Below, piece after piece: positions 22,291-33,102 of a DNA stretch of 36,913 nt. Source of the DNA: Amphimedon queenslandica (lineage: Eukaryota; Porifera; Demospongiae; Haplosclerida; Niphatidae); assembly GCF_000090795.2 (NCBI RefSeq), contig NW_003546393.1, positions 1 to 36,913 on the forward strand, read 5' to 3'. The number at the start of each line of letters is the position of its first letter. Within the stretch, counting starts at the first letter, position 1. The translations under genes were made by a program, and so were the position numbers. The notes beneath the pieces were generated by a model, which worked only from the letters and a program-made list of their open reading frames with translations, did no database searches and had not been told where the DNA came from.

Positions 22291-22900
22291 TATAGATGTT
22301 TCATGATTTCACATGACAATACAAGAAAACGTAAGATAGAAATCTTGTAAAATCTTGTCACAGAAATTCTTACAAATTCTTGCTTTAAGATTTGATAAGA
22401 TTTTAAGAAGCTGTCAGATCTCCTGAGATCTAACATGACTATAATTTTTGTAAGAATTTTAAAGATCTTATGATTAAAGGAATATGTTAGAAAATGTAAG
22501 ATCATGCCCAATGAAAATCTTGAAATATCCCACATTGTGAACTTTGTAAGAACTAACATGATCTTGTTAGCTTAAAATCTCATAAGATCTTACAAAATCT
22601 CATAAGTTTATGATCTTGACAAATCTGCCATGATCTTATGATACTGTAAGATCCCAGATCGCAGTATTTTCCTAATGAAAATCTTGAAATATCCCACACT
22701 GTGAACTTTGTAAGAACTAACATGATCTTGTTAGCTTAAAATCTCATAAGATCTTACAAAATCTCATAAGTTTATGATCTTGAAAAATCTGCCATGATCT
22801 TATGATACTATAAGATATCACACATCACAGTATTTTGAGTCTTACAAGATCTTGAAAGATCTTACAAATCATGTGACGTCACAGGAAGTAGTTGACAATA
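22290..22900. repeat. AGATCTTGTAAGATC-rich repeat block
   Basis: Dense in short words such as ATCTTGTAAGA, CATAAGATCTTAC and TATGATCTTG on both strands. It contains a near-perfect tandem duplication with a 164-bp period: 22510-22673 and 22674-22837, each starting AATGAAAATCTTGAAATATC. Confidence 0.85.
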
Positions 22901-23440
22901 GGTCTGCTAATTGAAGGATAAAACTAAGTTTTTTGTTTGAAAGAATCATGAATATAAGCGATATGAAGCTTCAAAGGCACTTATAGAACACAAATTTTAA
23001 TTATCTTTCAATATCATTATTTATTGAAGTATTCAATGCTTATTTGTAGACCATATAGCATTTGGAGTAGTTTCTTGAAAGGATCATGATAGCTGCCATT
23101 GTGAAAGGGGTGTGACTTAAGGCAAATACGAATGGTAGGCACTAATTGTGCTAATTGTTAAGAGTCTCGAATCCCTTTAACAGTCGTATATTTATGGATG
23201 AATGTACTTCAAATGTGAATTATCACCCAAGTCTCTTACAGGTGTTGGTGATCTATGGTCTCCTTTCATTCACTTATTCTTTTGTGTAAGGTATTTGAAG
23301 TAATTTGAAAGATTAGTCAGTACATCATGACAGTAAGGTTTTAACTCTAAACAGTTTTCCTTGTCCAAAAAACTGATGTTAAGAATAGGAGAAAGTACGG
23401 GCTAATTCTCGTAATACATCATGGAGCAACACAAAAAGCC
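22901..23440. other. Non-coding stretch
   Basis: No gene or clear repeat recognised. Confidence 0.5.
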
Positions 23441-23791
23441 TTAACTCATCCTAACTTGATTCTCTATAGTCACAGCAAACAAGTCCAGAAATTGCGAAGT
23501 ATCATTAAATAATTGATTTTTGTTATTCCTCACAGGAGGTACAACTGATGTTACTGGTAATAAAGTACTTATTTTGGTGGAAATCTGTGTAATGGGAGCT
23601 TCATCAGCAACGGAAACAACATACTTAAGAAACTGACCAATATCTATGAGTGGAATACTAACATTAACTGGATACAACAATCCCCTGTTTTTGCCCATGA
23701 GAGCACTGTGAAGATCACACAATGAATAAGAGAGGTGGTGTTTAATATTTAGCTCCAAGAACTCTTCAAATGTGCATTCATCATCTTTAAC
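23441..23791 (-). CDS. Candidate terminal exon, protein of unknown function
   Basis: After an acceptor ending GATATTACAG, a frame of 116 codons runs to a stop at 23441. It opens VKDDECTFEEFLELNIKHHL and includes LLYPVNVSIPLIDIGQFLKY and STLLPVTSVVPPVRNNKNQL. Normal amino-acid mix and lack of internal stops make it more gene-like than most frames here. The upstream frame on the same strand runs through the minisatellite (24548-23787) and 24768-24529 (GNNVKDYLFLRLRSILIL), so a protein with a repetitive middle is possible. I do not recognise any domain. Confidence 0.35.
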   Translation of the reverse strand, partial: VKDDECTFEEFLELNIKHHLSYSLCDLHSALMGKNRGLLYPVNVSIPLIDIGQFLKYVVSVADEAPITQISTKISTLLPVTSVVPPVRNNKNQLFNDTSQFLDLFAVTIENQVRMS

Positions 23792-23949
23792 CTGTAATAT
23801 CATTCAGGGCAATAATAATGTTAGTTTGACCTACAGTAGAAACGCAAGTGTTTAAGAGACGTGAAGTATAGGAAGAAAACGCCATGATAACAGTAGTAAG
23901 GGAAGAAACTAAATCAGATGTACCAAATGAGTGCAGGATACTGCCTAGT

Positions 23950-24600
23950 GAGTGAGTGTTACATCCAAGTGAGTGAGGGGTATCTCCAAGTTTGGGAGGA
24001 GTAGCTCCGAGTGAGGAATACCTCCAAGTGAGGAATACCTCCGAGTGAGTGAGGACCTCCAAAAGAGGAGTACTTCCGAGTGAGTGAGGGGTACCTTTGA
24101 GTGAGTGAGTGAGAAATACCTCAGATTGAGTAAGGGATACCTTCGAGTGAGCGAGTACCTCCAAGTGAGTGAGAGGTACCTTCGAGTGAGTGAGGGGTAC
24201 CTCCGAGTGAGTGAGGATTACCTCCGTGTGAGTGAGTACCTCCGAGTGAGTGAAGGGTACCTTCGAGTGACTGAGGAATACCTCTGAGTGAGTGAGTAAC
24301 TCCGAGTGAGTGAGGAGTAGCTTCGAGTGAGTGAGTACCTCCGAGTGAGTGATGGGTATATCCGTGTGAGTGAAGGGTACTTTCAAGTGAGTATGGAGTA
24401 GCTCTGAATGAGTGAGTACCTTTGAGTAAGTGAGGGGTACCGGCAAGAGAGTGAGAGATACGTCCGTGGAAGTGCGGAGTAGCTCCCAGTGAGTGAGGAA
24501 TACCTCCGATTGAGTGAGTACCTCCATGTTAGTGCGGGGTAACTCCAAGTGAGTGAGAAGTAGCTCCCAGTGAGTGAAGTGTACCTCTGAGTAAGTGAGG
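23950..24600. repeat. Minisatellite, 21-bp and 18-bp units
   Basis: About 30 tandem copies of TACCTCCGAGTGAGTGAGGGG and an 18-base shorter form. Both lengths are multiples of three, so long frames stay open: LTHSEVP-type heptads on minus and YLRVSEG-type heptads on plus. Unit drift (GAG/GAA, CTCC/TTCG) is moderate. Confidence 0.9.
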
Positions 24601-24779
24601 GGTAGTTGGAGAATGAGAAAGGGTAGACTTAATATGATTAACCGATAGCAGCGCAGTCAATATCAGGATAGACCTCAGTCTCAGGAATAGATAATCTTTA
24701 ACGTTATTTCCTACTAAAATATAATAAAGTTTCGAAAAAGAAGCAACTATACCTGACTCTTTCATCAATGATCTAGATC

Positions 24780-25342
24780 TTAGTAGATACTAGTCTTGTC
24801 TCATGCCTTTGCTACCTGCAGAGGTATGATCTCGAGACACTCACAGTAAAAATGTGCGCAAAAAACCACTTGGTCAGCTCTACATCATGTGACGAAGACC
24901 AGATGAGTCAAAACAGCTGAAAGAGATGCTTTGCAGCTAAAAGAAGACAACAATAAAGCCTCTTGGACATCTCTTACCGATTTGAGAGCAGCAGCTCTTT
25001 ACTGAGCGCCATAATATTTACTTTTTATTGATGACATTTAATTTTAAACATGTGACATTATTATTATGTCATAAGTGCCATGGCATCACTGTAGTAAGCA
25101 GCATAATAATGCCGCTCTTTGAGAAAGAAGTCCAGGGAATGTTATAGGCCCCTTCCAGCCTTTATTTGGTTCTCATTTTTCTTCTTTTGCTCTTTGGTCA
25201 CAGAACTACTTGTCATCCACGTGGTTAGAGCAATCTAATTGGGACGTGGATTTCTCTGCATGAAGCACACATTTTTACAATGAGTGTCTCCAGACCCTTT
25301 CTCCGCAGGTAGCAAAGGGGCGTGGCAAGACTTAGTAGATAC
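24780..25342. mobile_element. Miniature element related to the RecQ element, with 11-bp TSD
   Basis: The body (24791-25331, 541 bp) is bounded by a perfect 11-bp direct repeat TTAGTAGATAC (24780-24790 and 25332-25342). The ends are inverted repeats of about 66 bp sharing GTCTTG, TTTGCTACCTGC, GAGACACTCA and GTAAAAATGTG. The right end aligns with the 5' end of the RecQ-bearing element over about 130 bp. It has no coding capacity, so it is best read as a deletion derivative mobilised by a relative. Confidence 0.85.
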
Positions 25343-26197
25343 AGCAAAATTTACAAGTCCAGTTACTCATCAGAAAAGTTAACAGACACTTTAACACACA
25401 TGTTTACGGTACTTTTATTTTAATTAAATAGTAATGAAAAAATAAAATCTTGGCACGGGTGAGCGGGTGGGCTAGGAAAAACTACAAATTTTAAAGGTGT
25501 TTGGTTTATGTTGTGATTAGTTTATAACAAAAGACAAATACATGAAAGTAAATGCAGTAAAAGTACTTATAGTATAGTGCGTGGGTGCATCAAAGACACA
25601 GCCCGTACTGTATATATCATACAGCACACTTCTGCTTCTTGCAGCACAGTTTGTGGTTTGCTGTTGTATAAGCTGGGACTATCCTCTAAGAGCAACGTGT
25701 GGTACAAGTCTAGAAGATTCAGCGAAAAGATAGTACTGTCTCTTTCAGTTCTCTTGGCTATTCTTCACTCAGCCTATGGCTGGTGCCTTAGATGCACCCA
25801 CGTACTATGACCATAAATTAGTAAAAGCACGGTTCCCCTGGTGCTATACGGGAAATACAGCACTGTGAACCGTGCTTTAATTAATGAATACAATATAGAA
25901 AATTAAAACACAAGTAAATATATGGTAGATGAAAGGTGGACACATGATGCAATGTCTGCCTCATTATACTGATCCATTATCCATAACCTTCTGATTAAGT
26001 CTTTGATTTGTTGTTACTATTATTATTATGATTAGACTATTCAGGTCAAGTATTTAGATCTGTGTATTACATCCATCTTGCTTTTATGATCATTTTTAAA
26101 GCATTCTTTTATTCTTTCACTTTGCTCTTTTCTCTATCCCTTTTCTTGATGATTTATTCTGTGATATTGTGTTGGTTAAGCTCTTGCACATTATAGA
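25343..26197. other. Non-coding stretch
   Basis: A short plus-strand frame (25577-25810) is not recognised. Near 25832-25877 there is an inverted pair AAAGCACGGTTC / GAACCGTGCTTT-like, another foldback trace. Confidence 0.5.
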
Positions 26198-29100
26198 CTA
26201 ACAGTAACATGGTATTCCATCAAACCCCATGGGAGGGACAGTATCTGAACAAGAAATAGATGTTAATATTTTCTCTACAGTTATAACTACATTATCATTG
26301 ACCTTATGATCAGCACCTGAATCAAAAAGTATTCATTGTTTAGGTTTGCCATGTATCTGGAACTTTTTCTTGATTTAATCATCTTCATAAAGTATTGATT
26401 GTGGCATGTAATTTTATGCATAATCAAATTTTTCAGAAATCATCAAATAGCAATATTTGAGTCAAAGTAAAACATTTCCAGATACACAACATTATATTTA
26501 TATGATAAATACACTGCCACACAAAAAATCAAATGTCATGTAAAAAGTGATGGTAATAATTGTAATTAATTTAGAGGGACTAAAAACACCGTAACTTCAG
26601 TACTCATTAAGTGTACATATCAAATTTGAACCCCAAGCAATTGCGTATATTAAGATTTTATTAAGTTTTGAACTACTATTGCAGCAATTTACAATAGTCA
26701 TTCAATTTTAGTGGCAATGTAATGCTATTAACTGTAAAGCACTTTGTAGCTAAGAGTGGCAACCATAAATAACTAAAACTATAGACAAATTACTAACAAC
26801 AAGTACAGGCTTGGAATTAGCAAAAAGGTAGAACGTTGTTAAAACCAATTACAAAGAAAGAATGGCAAACGCCTCTATATATAGCATTAGTCCACTCCCC
26901 ATCACCATCATGCATGTAAATGGTGCCATGCACACATAAATTACTGATTCTTCAGACTGTCTTGCATTAGATCCTACAGGTGACCATAAATATGGTATTC
27001 AACAAAATGAGCAGCTTAGATGTATTTAATTGCTTCTTTAAGGATGACATGAGTAATGGTCGCAATAATTTGGGATAATCCTGTAGTACTCCTAAGCATC
27101 CTAACGTTCACCTAATTCTTTTTTACAAGAGTATATATGGTGACTTCTTATAAATGCAAGATCAATCTGATCTTTGTCCTCAAATTTCATTCAACAAAAA
27201 AGGTACATTAACTCCAACATCAAAACGAGAAAAATTATTGGAGTCAAGCAGCTCTCGCATCTTCTTTTTACAAGATGTATCCATTAAATACATTCCATGC
27301 ATGATTACAAGCATTTTAAACAAATTCGTATGTTAACCTTCTTAATTGAGGACAGCAAATCAATATCAGCAAACTCATTCACTACACTAGTAGTCAGTGG
27401 CAAGATAGGCAACAACAGGAGGGGAAAAAAATTCAGGAACAGGCCCACTATAAATAAAGGACAATGAAATAAGTTGACCAACAATAATTATGATCTTTTC
27501 ACTCCACAGCAATAATACTAGGCACTAGCGCTTGTTCAGTAGTGGACACAGCAAACATTTTCCATCTTCACACGTGCTCCAAAACAAGTCAAAGGCACTC
27601 TCTTGAAGGCCCTCCAGTGTTATGAGCATCTTCTCCAACAAACTGAACATTAAGAGCAATAGAACTGTTCAAAGTAGGTCTCCTCAATGCACACTCAGCA
27701 TCACTTCAGATATGCTTCCTTCGTACCACAATATGTTGCCTTTCATCTGGTATTGTAGCAACAGAGCACACTTTCTTGATCTGACACTATAACATGTCAG
27801 TAACACTCAGAATTTGAACAAGCAAGATTAGAACTAAACTATATATTAAAGTACAATTAAGGTGGTCAACTATATATTAAAGTACAATTAAGGTGGTCAA
27901 TAAAGTCAATTGATGTGTCTTATTATTTAAGTGTTACGCTCTCCTCAATGGCCAATTGACAGTTGGTGTCCTCAAAACTTCACTGTCACAAAGACGATCA
28001 ACACATTTTCTAATTATTAGTAGAAATAGGGATCCCAAAACTGTATTATATGTACATGCACTTACCGCTGTTGATGAAAGAATGAATGTTCACAATTTTA
28101 TGTATGTGTGGTAGTATTGTGGGGTGCAGAAACTGTAAAATGAGTTGATACCCCTGCATTATTTATTGTACTGGGTACCATCACAAGCTGTACAATACCT
28201 GGTGGTGAAGCATTAGTAGCACTGGCATTAGCCACAGCGAACGATGATGTTGAGAAAGTGATGTGGGAAGCACGTGATACTTGGCAAAAGGACACGAGGT
28301 TGAAGTAACTGTTGCAGAACTTAAAGCCTTAGCAAACTGGCAGGAATATCCAACAAAGAAAGTCACTTTTACAAAAACAATGTTATACGTAATTTTGTCA
28401 TACAGTAAGGCATATCCTATACCATAATAATTAATACAACTGATAGTAATATCTATTATATCAATACAAAAAATTATAGTAATAAGCCTTATACATGTAA
28501 TTAAATAAATCATACCATGGAAAATGTACGTGTTAGTCCAACATAAACAGCACCTTTTCTAGGCAAGGCTTTTATTCCATTTCCATCGACAATATAGTTT
28601 CCATCAGGCACTGTAACACATCCATTTGCACACTTCACAAATTGTATATCCTCTCCAGTTATTCAATCAAATACATGGAACTTTTTTTTGACTTCAAATG
28701 AGATACTATTTCCCTATGAATGTAGTCTTCGGATATATCACTATTGAGAATAATTGCACCTTCATTGATCTTTTCATAGTCTCGCAAGGTTGAAGTAGTA
28801 TCCTCAACTGGGTGTTGATAATTTATAATTATGAGGTTCCTTTCAAACTGCTGTGAACAACCTTCTCAAACTCCCTTAGTATGTTGGACTGTATGAGATG
28901 ATGGGTTACTGTCAAGCTCTTGAATGAGTTTTATCGCTTTGCAAATGGTGCTTTGTGAACTTAAATGGCTGCAGATTCATGATGAAGAAGCGCCTGCAAA
29001 AATCTTAGTTTCACTGTTTATGTCAGATGGGCCTAGATAAATAAGAAAAACCTTAATTCATGCAAATTTGAATATCTTATAAATATATTACTTAAGCTAA

Positions 29101-29837
29101 TTTATATTAACACACTCTTGGGAGTAAAAAGTTTTTGATTTATGCAAATGCTACTGGATTATAACTTTAAATTTCATGCTTCTAATTTCATTTTATATTG
29201 TTTTGCTAGAAACTTGTGCAACAAGTAAGGTACAGATTGATAGTTTCTGTATAAAGTTATGTATTGTAGTTGCACAGACTAACAGAATCAACAAGTTTTT
29301 ATATTAAAGTTTTGTTAGGTTATAATCTAACTACGTTAGAAACATTTCTTTTTTAAATTCAACCAACCTTTCTTCTTTTCGATATAATGCCTATGCACTA
29401 CGTGTCATGACCAATATGAAGTACCCCTAGTGCTCTAACTGCTTGTCTTCAAGTAATGGTATCAAATCCACAGTGATTTTCTTAAATATAGCACAATTAT
29501 GATAAAGAAAGCGAAGCCTGACAATTTCATAGTGAGCATAAATAAATTAATATCTAATTAATTCACCATAAATAATTAGAAATTTGTGACCGTAATTGAC
29601 AAAAGGTAACTTTTGGCGGATTTTATAATTCATCATTGTAATGAAAAATATCAACCTGTGAGTGTTTTTTGGCAGAACCATTCTCTCTAAAAGTTACATA
29701 GTAACGTTTCGCATCCTCTCGAGTAATAACGTACTTCTGGTCAATTATGGTAACATTTCACATGCTTTTGCTGCTTTCCGCTTATTATCTTGATGGACAA
29801 CTGTCAAATCCACATTCTCCTCAGTCCCATACACCAT
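26198..29837 (-). pseudogene. HECT-domain E3 ubiquitin ligase-like protein (G2E3-like), decayed
   Basis: Minus-strand segments in order: 29837-29656 (MVYGTEENVDLTVVHQDNKR, a frameshift, then YVITREDAKRYYVTFRENGS, donor after CACAG); 28993-28516 (one long frame with a few stops: LNSDISEDYIHREIVSHLKS, CVTVPDGNYIVDGNGIKALP, GAVYVGLTRTFSM, donor GTATGA); about 28366-28098 (Ser/Thr/Ala-rich, one frameshift); about 27795-27555 (LNVQFVGEDAHNTGGPSREC, the N-terminal HECT signature); 27510-27338 (VGQLISLSFIYSGPVPEFFS); about 27320-27150; and 26316-26198 (CSDTVPPMGFDGIP, the HECT end). HECT ligases pass ubiquitin through a Cys near the C-terminus; I could not see that Cys block. Several stops show it is dead. 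A G2E3-like relationship is from memory of invertebrate families. Confidence 0.65.
27837..27898. repeat. Perfect 31-bp tandem duplication
   Basis: AACTATATATTAAAGTACAA plus AGGTGGTC-containing unit occurs twice without change (27837-27867, 27868-27898), in a presumed intron of the HECT relic. Identity suggests a recent slip. Confidence 0.85.
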
Positions 29838-29941
29838 AATGCCCCTTCTTTTTAAGTTCCTTGTCTCGTGATTAAATGGTGTGTTATATTTTTGGTGAAT
29901 TTTTATTGGCTTAATATGATTGTCTTACCATAGTAATAATG

Positions 29942-30183
29942 TACCATATTTTACCGTATAAACACCTGGTCGAAATAAATGCGTGTCACTAATATATTCT
30001 AGCTATAGATATGCATATTTCTACCAAAAAAATGGTCAACTGTTTAGATAGCTTCAAAGTGCTTAATAGTTACATCCTTGCCTGACTTGCCCCGAGTTTA
30101 AGGGTTCGATTCCTGCTCGAGGTCACATTTTTCAATGCTTTAAAGAAATAAACGCCAGGGCAATTATTTGGTAAAATGTGGTA
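29942..30183. mobile_element. Miniature element with TACC ends and a tRNA-like segment
   Basis: Ends TACCATATTTTACC and the reverse complement TACCACATTTTACC are inverted, continuing weakly for about 40 bp; a TA target site is possible. Length is 242 bp with no frame. The interior holds the tRNA-like sequence listed separately. Confidence 0.65.
30045..30125 (+). ncRNA. tRNA-like relic with B box
   Basis: Contains GGTTCGATTCC, a perfect B-box/T-arm consensus, followed by CTGCTCGAGGTCA like an acceptor strand. A possible A box (TAGCTTCAAAGTG) lies about 50 bases upstream. The expected 5' acceptor strand pairing to CGAGGTC is absent and no cloverleaf folds, so this is a tRNA-derived piece, not a working tRNA. 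Confidence 0.4.
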
Positions 30184-30575
30184 TTCCAACTCCTATTGTC
30201 TAAAAATAATTTTCACTGAGAAATGACCCTTCAAAGTGCTAATTTTTTGATAGTTCCTGTGGTAGGTGTGGCTAAACATGTAGTCACAGGAGGTTTAATG
30301 CAGTTAAATCCATTCTTCTATTGGGGGAAACAATCCTTTATTCTCACTCCTAGTAATGCAATAGCACTAATTTTAAGATTGGAAGCATTAGCCTTCATTA
30401 CTCTAAGCATGCAACCACAAGAAAATGTCATAGTATCACAAGTAGGCAAATTTTTTTTGCTATTTTGATGTCATGTTTAGCCGTGCTCATTGACGGAAAT
30501 TAACAAAAAATGAGCGTTTTTCAAGGCTCATATCTCAGTGAAAAAATTTTGTAGCCACTGGGAGTTGGAAAACAT
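30184..30575. repeat. Foldback repeat with about 100-bp arms
   Basis: The left part (from CCAACTCC through AATTTTCACTGAGA to TGTGGCTAAACATG) is the inverted, diverged copy of the right part (ATGTTTAGCCGTGCT ... TCTCAGTGAAAAAATTTT ... GGGAGTTGGAA). A single arm also occurs near 238-345. Confidence 0.6.
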
Positions 30576-30659
30576 CAATATTACACTCAGGCAATCATAC
30601 CAAGCCAATGAAAAAATTCTGCAAAAATTCACTGTACTTACCCTTTAAGCATGCCTGGT

Positions 30660-30845
30660 GGGAATGGTAGGCACATGCCCACACGGTCCGTTTATTAAAA
30701 AATAGTTCAGGGTCCCCTGGCTCTCCAATCATGGTGCAGTAAACTGTATCTGGGTCCCCAGGCTTTCCATTTGAGATGGTAAATTGTAACTGGGGCCACT
30801 GGTGCTCATGTCATGGAGAAGTAAATTGTAACTGGGGGTCAACTA
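30660..30845. repeat. Short tandem repeats of about 40-55 bp
   Basis: Three degenerate units around GTAAA-TGTA-CTGGG with CCA-G-CT strings. No coding meaning seen. Confidence 0.4.
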
Positions 30846-30964
30846 GAGTGCTGCTGCAGCTGCTTAATTCTCGCCCGACTTCAAGCTGTTTTAAGGGCCA
30901 GTAAATGGCTTCACGGCCCAGGAAAGTGTAAAAATGGCCAATACTGTAATTATTGGCAGGTAAT

Positions 30965-31345
30965 GTATTTCCAAAATGGTATTACAACGCCCCAAGTAAG
31001 CTATATTCAATACACCAGTTTATTTCAATTTTGAAACATTTGGCTTTCCATTGGTGTGGGATATTATTGAAGGTGGGGTCGTAGGCCTTTTTGCATAATT
31101 GAACTAGGACATAATTAGCAATTGGCACTACCAAGTTGAAGGCCCAAAGATCTTTGAGTTGGGCAAAATCTTGCAATTGGGGCCACTAAACCTGGGGCCA
31201 AAAATATCAATGAGTTAAGCAAGCAATTGCTATTGGGGCGCTGTTTATTGACCACAAAATCACAAAATGATATCACAACGCCCCCAGTGAGGTATTTCTA
31301 TCAATGCGCAATTTAGATAAATTTTTAAACATTGGGCTTTCAATA
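30965..31345. repeat. Diverged direct repeat around the string ACAACGCCCC
   Basis: About 30970-31050 and 31263-31340 share AAAATG-TAT-ACAACGCCCC followed by TTTTGAAACATTTGGCTTTC-like sequence, in the same orientation and about 290 bp apart. Confidence 0.5.
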
Positions 31346-31800
31346 CTCTTCAAACTGAAAATCTGCCTATTTTTCTACAACAGACATCATGTATTGGTGC
31401 TGCAAAACAATGCAGATAATCCATAAAAAACCTATACCTTACTTGCATTAGGTCATACATTGCGTTGCATCGGGGAGTCTCTCACAATGTACAATATTTT
31501 AGATAAGGACCTTCCAAGGCTGTCTATTTTGGCTTTCTCAGATCTATTTTCAATGATTTTGCTTTAGATACTCATCAGTTCGAAAATCTGCCAGCTCTAA
31601 TGCAGCAGACATCATGTAATGTTGCTGGAGAAGAATGCAGTTAATCAATTAAAAACCTATATTTAAACTCATGCTTCCCTGCATTTTCTAGCAGGTCATA
31701 CATTGAGCTGTATCAAGGAATCTCTCACATTTGAAAGTATTTCACATAAAGACCTTCCCAGTTTGTCTATTTTTGGCTCACATGATACCTTCACTATTGA
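31345..31800. repeat. Tandem duplication, about 225-bp period
   Basis: CAGACATCATGTA occurs at 31381 and 31606, and the following landmarks (AAAACCTAT, AGGTCATACATTG, TCTCTCACA, GACCTTCC, TGTCTATTTT) appear in the same order in both units. Confidence 0.75.
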
Positions 31801-32314
31801 CAAAATCTTTTTTACCACCATTACTTCGTGAATTGTACAACGCAGGAATCATATTCTTCAGAGAAGGTGTAATACAATTTAATTGAAAGTAAATACTATT
31901 GCTTCCTTAATGAAATTGGCAAATAGTGTGTACTTTGTGAAATCAAATAATGTGAAGCAAGCACATTCTTGTAATCACACAAACCTTTTAACAATGCTAA
32001 ACTACTGCTGGCCACATCACCATGGTAGCCCTAACCTGAAACCTATATTGAATGAAAGCCAGTAGAGTCTTAATCACAGTTCATGCTTTCGCATAGACTA
32101 TTTGATAGAGGATCATTATGATAGGTTTTATAACCAAATAATTAAAAAATTGTAGAGAGTCATCTTATGAGTGACACAATGTTTCTATAAGCCATTTAAC
32201 TATAGATAATGTGGGAACTTTGTTGTGTTAGAATAGCCACAAGAAATTCATGAAGGAATTCTATTTCTGAATCTCCCACTTGTTCATTTATAGTTTTGGG
32301 TATTGATATTTATG
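31801..32314. other. Non-coding stretch
   Basis: No gene recognised; only a 60-codon unremarkable frame at 31883-32065. Confidence 0.5.
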
Positions 32315-32930
32315 TAACATCCCTAAACAAGAAAGTTAAGTGGGATTTTAGAGCAAATTGTACAAAAAAATAATTGAAACAAGGACAGGTAAAATTCTGA
32401 ATGACCATTCAAAATTATGACATCAATATCTAAATTCCGCGATGCAATATGTATTGTAAACTATACTTCGAATGTCATCCATTAAGAATTATGGATCACT
32501 TTGCAATGTAGATAAAAAAATGTTGCGAGACTAGGATATCAATTTTATTTTGTCATTGGTTGTTTTGTATCCCACTTTACTAATAATTATACTCTGGAAT
32601 CCTACTTGACCTTGTTTTCTGAATTTTTTATGCTGTAGTTTCGGTTTTTTTTAAACGTTTATTATTGTAACGCCGGTCTTTCTTTGTTTGCAATTGTGAC
32701 ACTCATTGCCTTTAAGCAAACAATAGTCTTTATATTATTATCACCATTGTTATGACATTACAACATATATGAGAGACTGACTAGATATGCTAAAGTAATA
32801 ATCTACTATATTGATCACAAGTGAAATAACTACAAGTCTTTAAACAGGTTCTTAATTGCTCAAACAGCTGTATGCTCAGAGTGTTCATCTTTCTACAATC
32901 CTGTAGCTGTTCCAGTCTTAATTTTATGTG
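32315..32930. repeat. Diverged copy of the foldback and dispersed repeat at 15744-16720
   Basis: Ends AAGAAAGTTAAGTGGGATTTT and GGAATCCTACTTGACCTTGTTTTCTG resemble the foldback ends at 15744-15972. The following sequence to about 32900 matches 15973-16129 plus 16573-16680 but lacks the CAGGGG insertion, so it serves as the empty-site comparison. Confidence 0.55.
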
Positions 32931-33102
32931 TACTTTAGATGTGGGCATTGGAAGGTATTTAATAAGAAGGGGCCACTCCCAATTGCTACTTGTCCCAATG
33001 CATGCGCACATCAGACCTTCCAGTTATTGTGAGTTGGCTACCCTCGCTGCCACTTATTTCTTCGTTATACTTTTAATTATTTTGGTTTTCTTTCTGTTCA
33101 TC

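Noticed and set aside
24105-24287. Plus-strand YLRVSEG heptad protein
   Set aside because: It is confined to the minisatellite and has no flanking coding context.
20210-25331. One intact element from 20210 to 25331 containing RecQ
   Set aside because: The 24791-25331 unit has both its own ends and its own 11-bp target duplication, so it is a separate insertion.
30045-30125. Functional tRNA gene
   Set aside because: The T-arm looks right, but the 5' acceptor strand and cloverleaf are missing.
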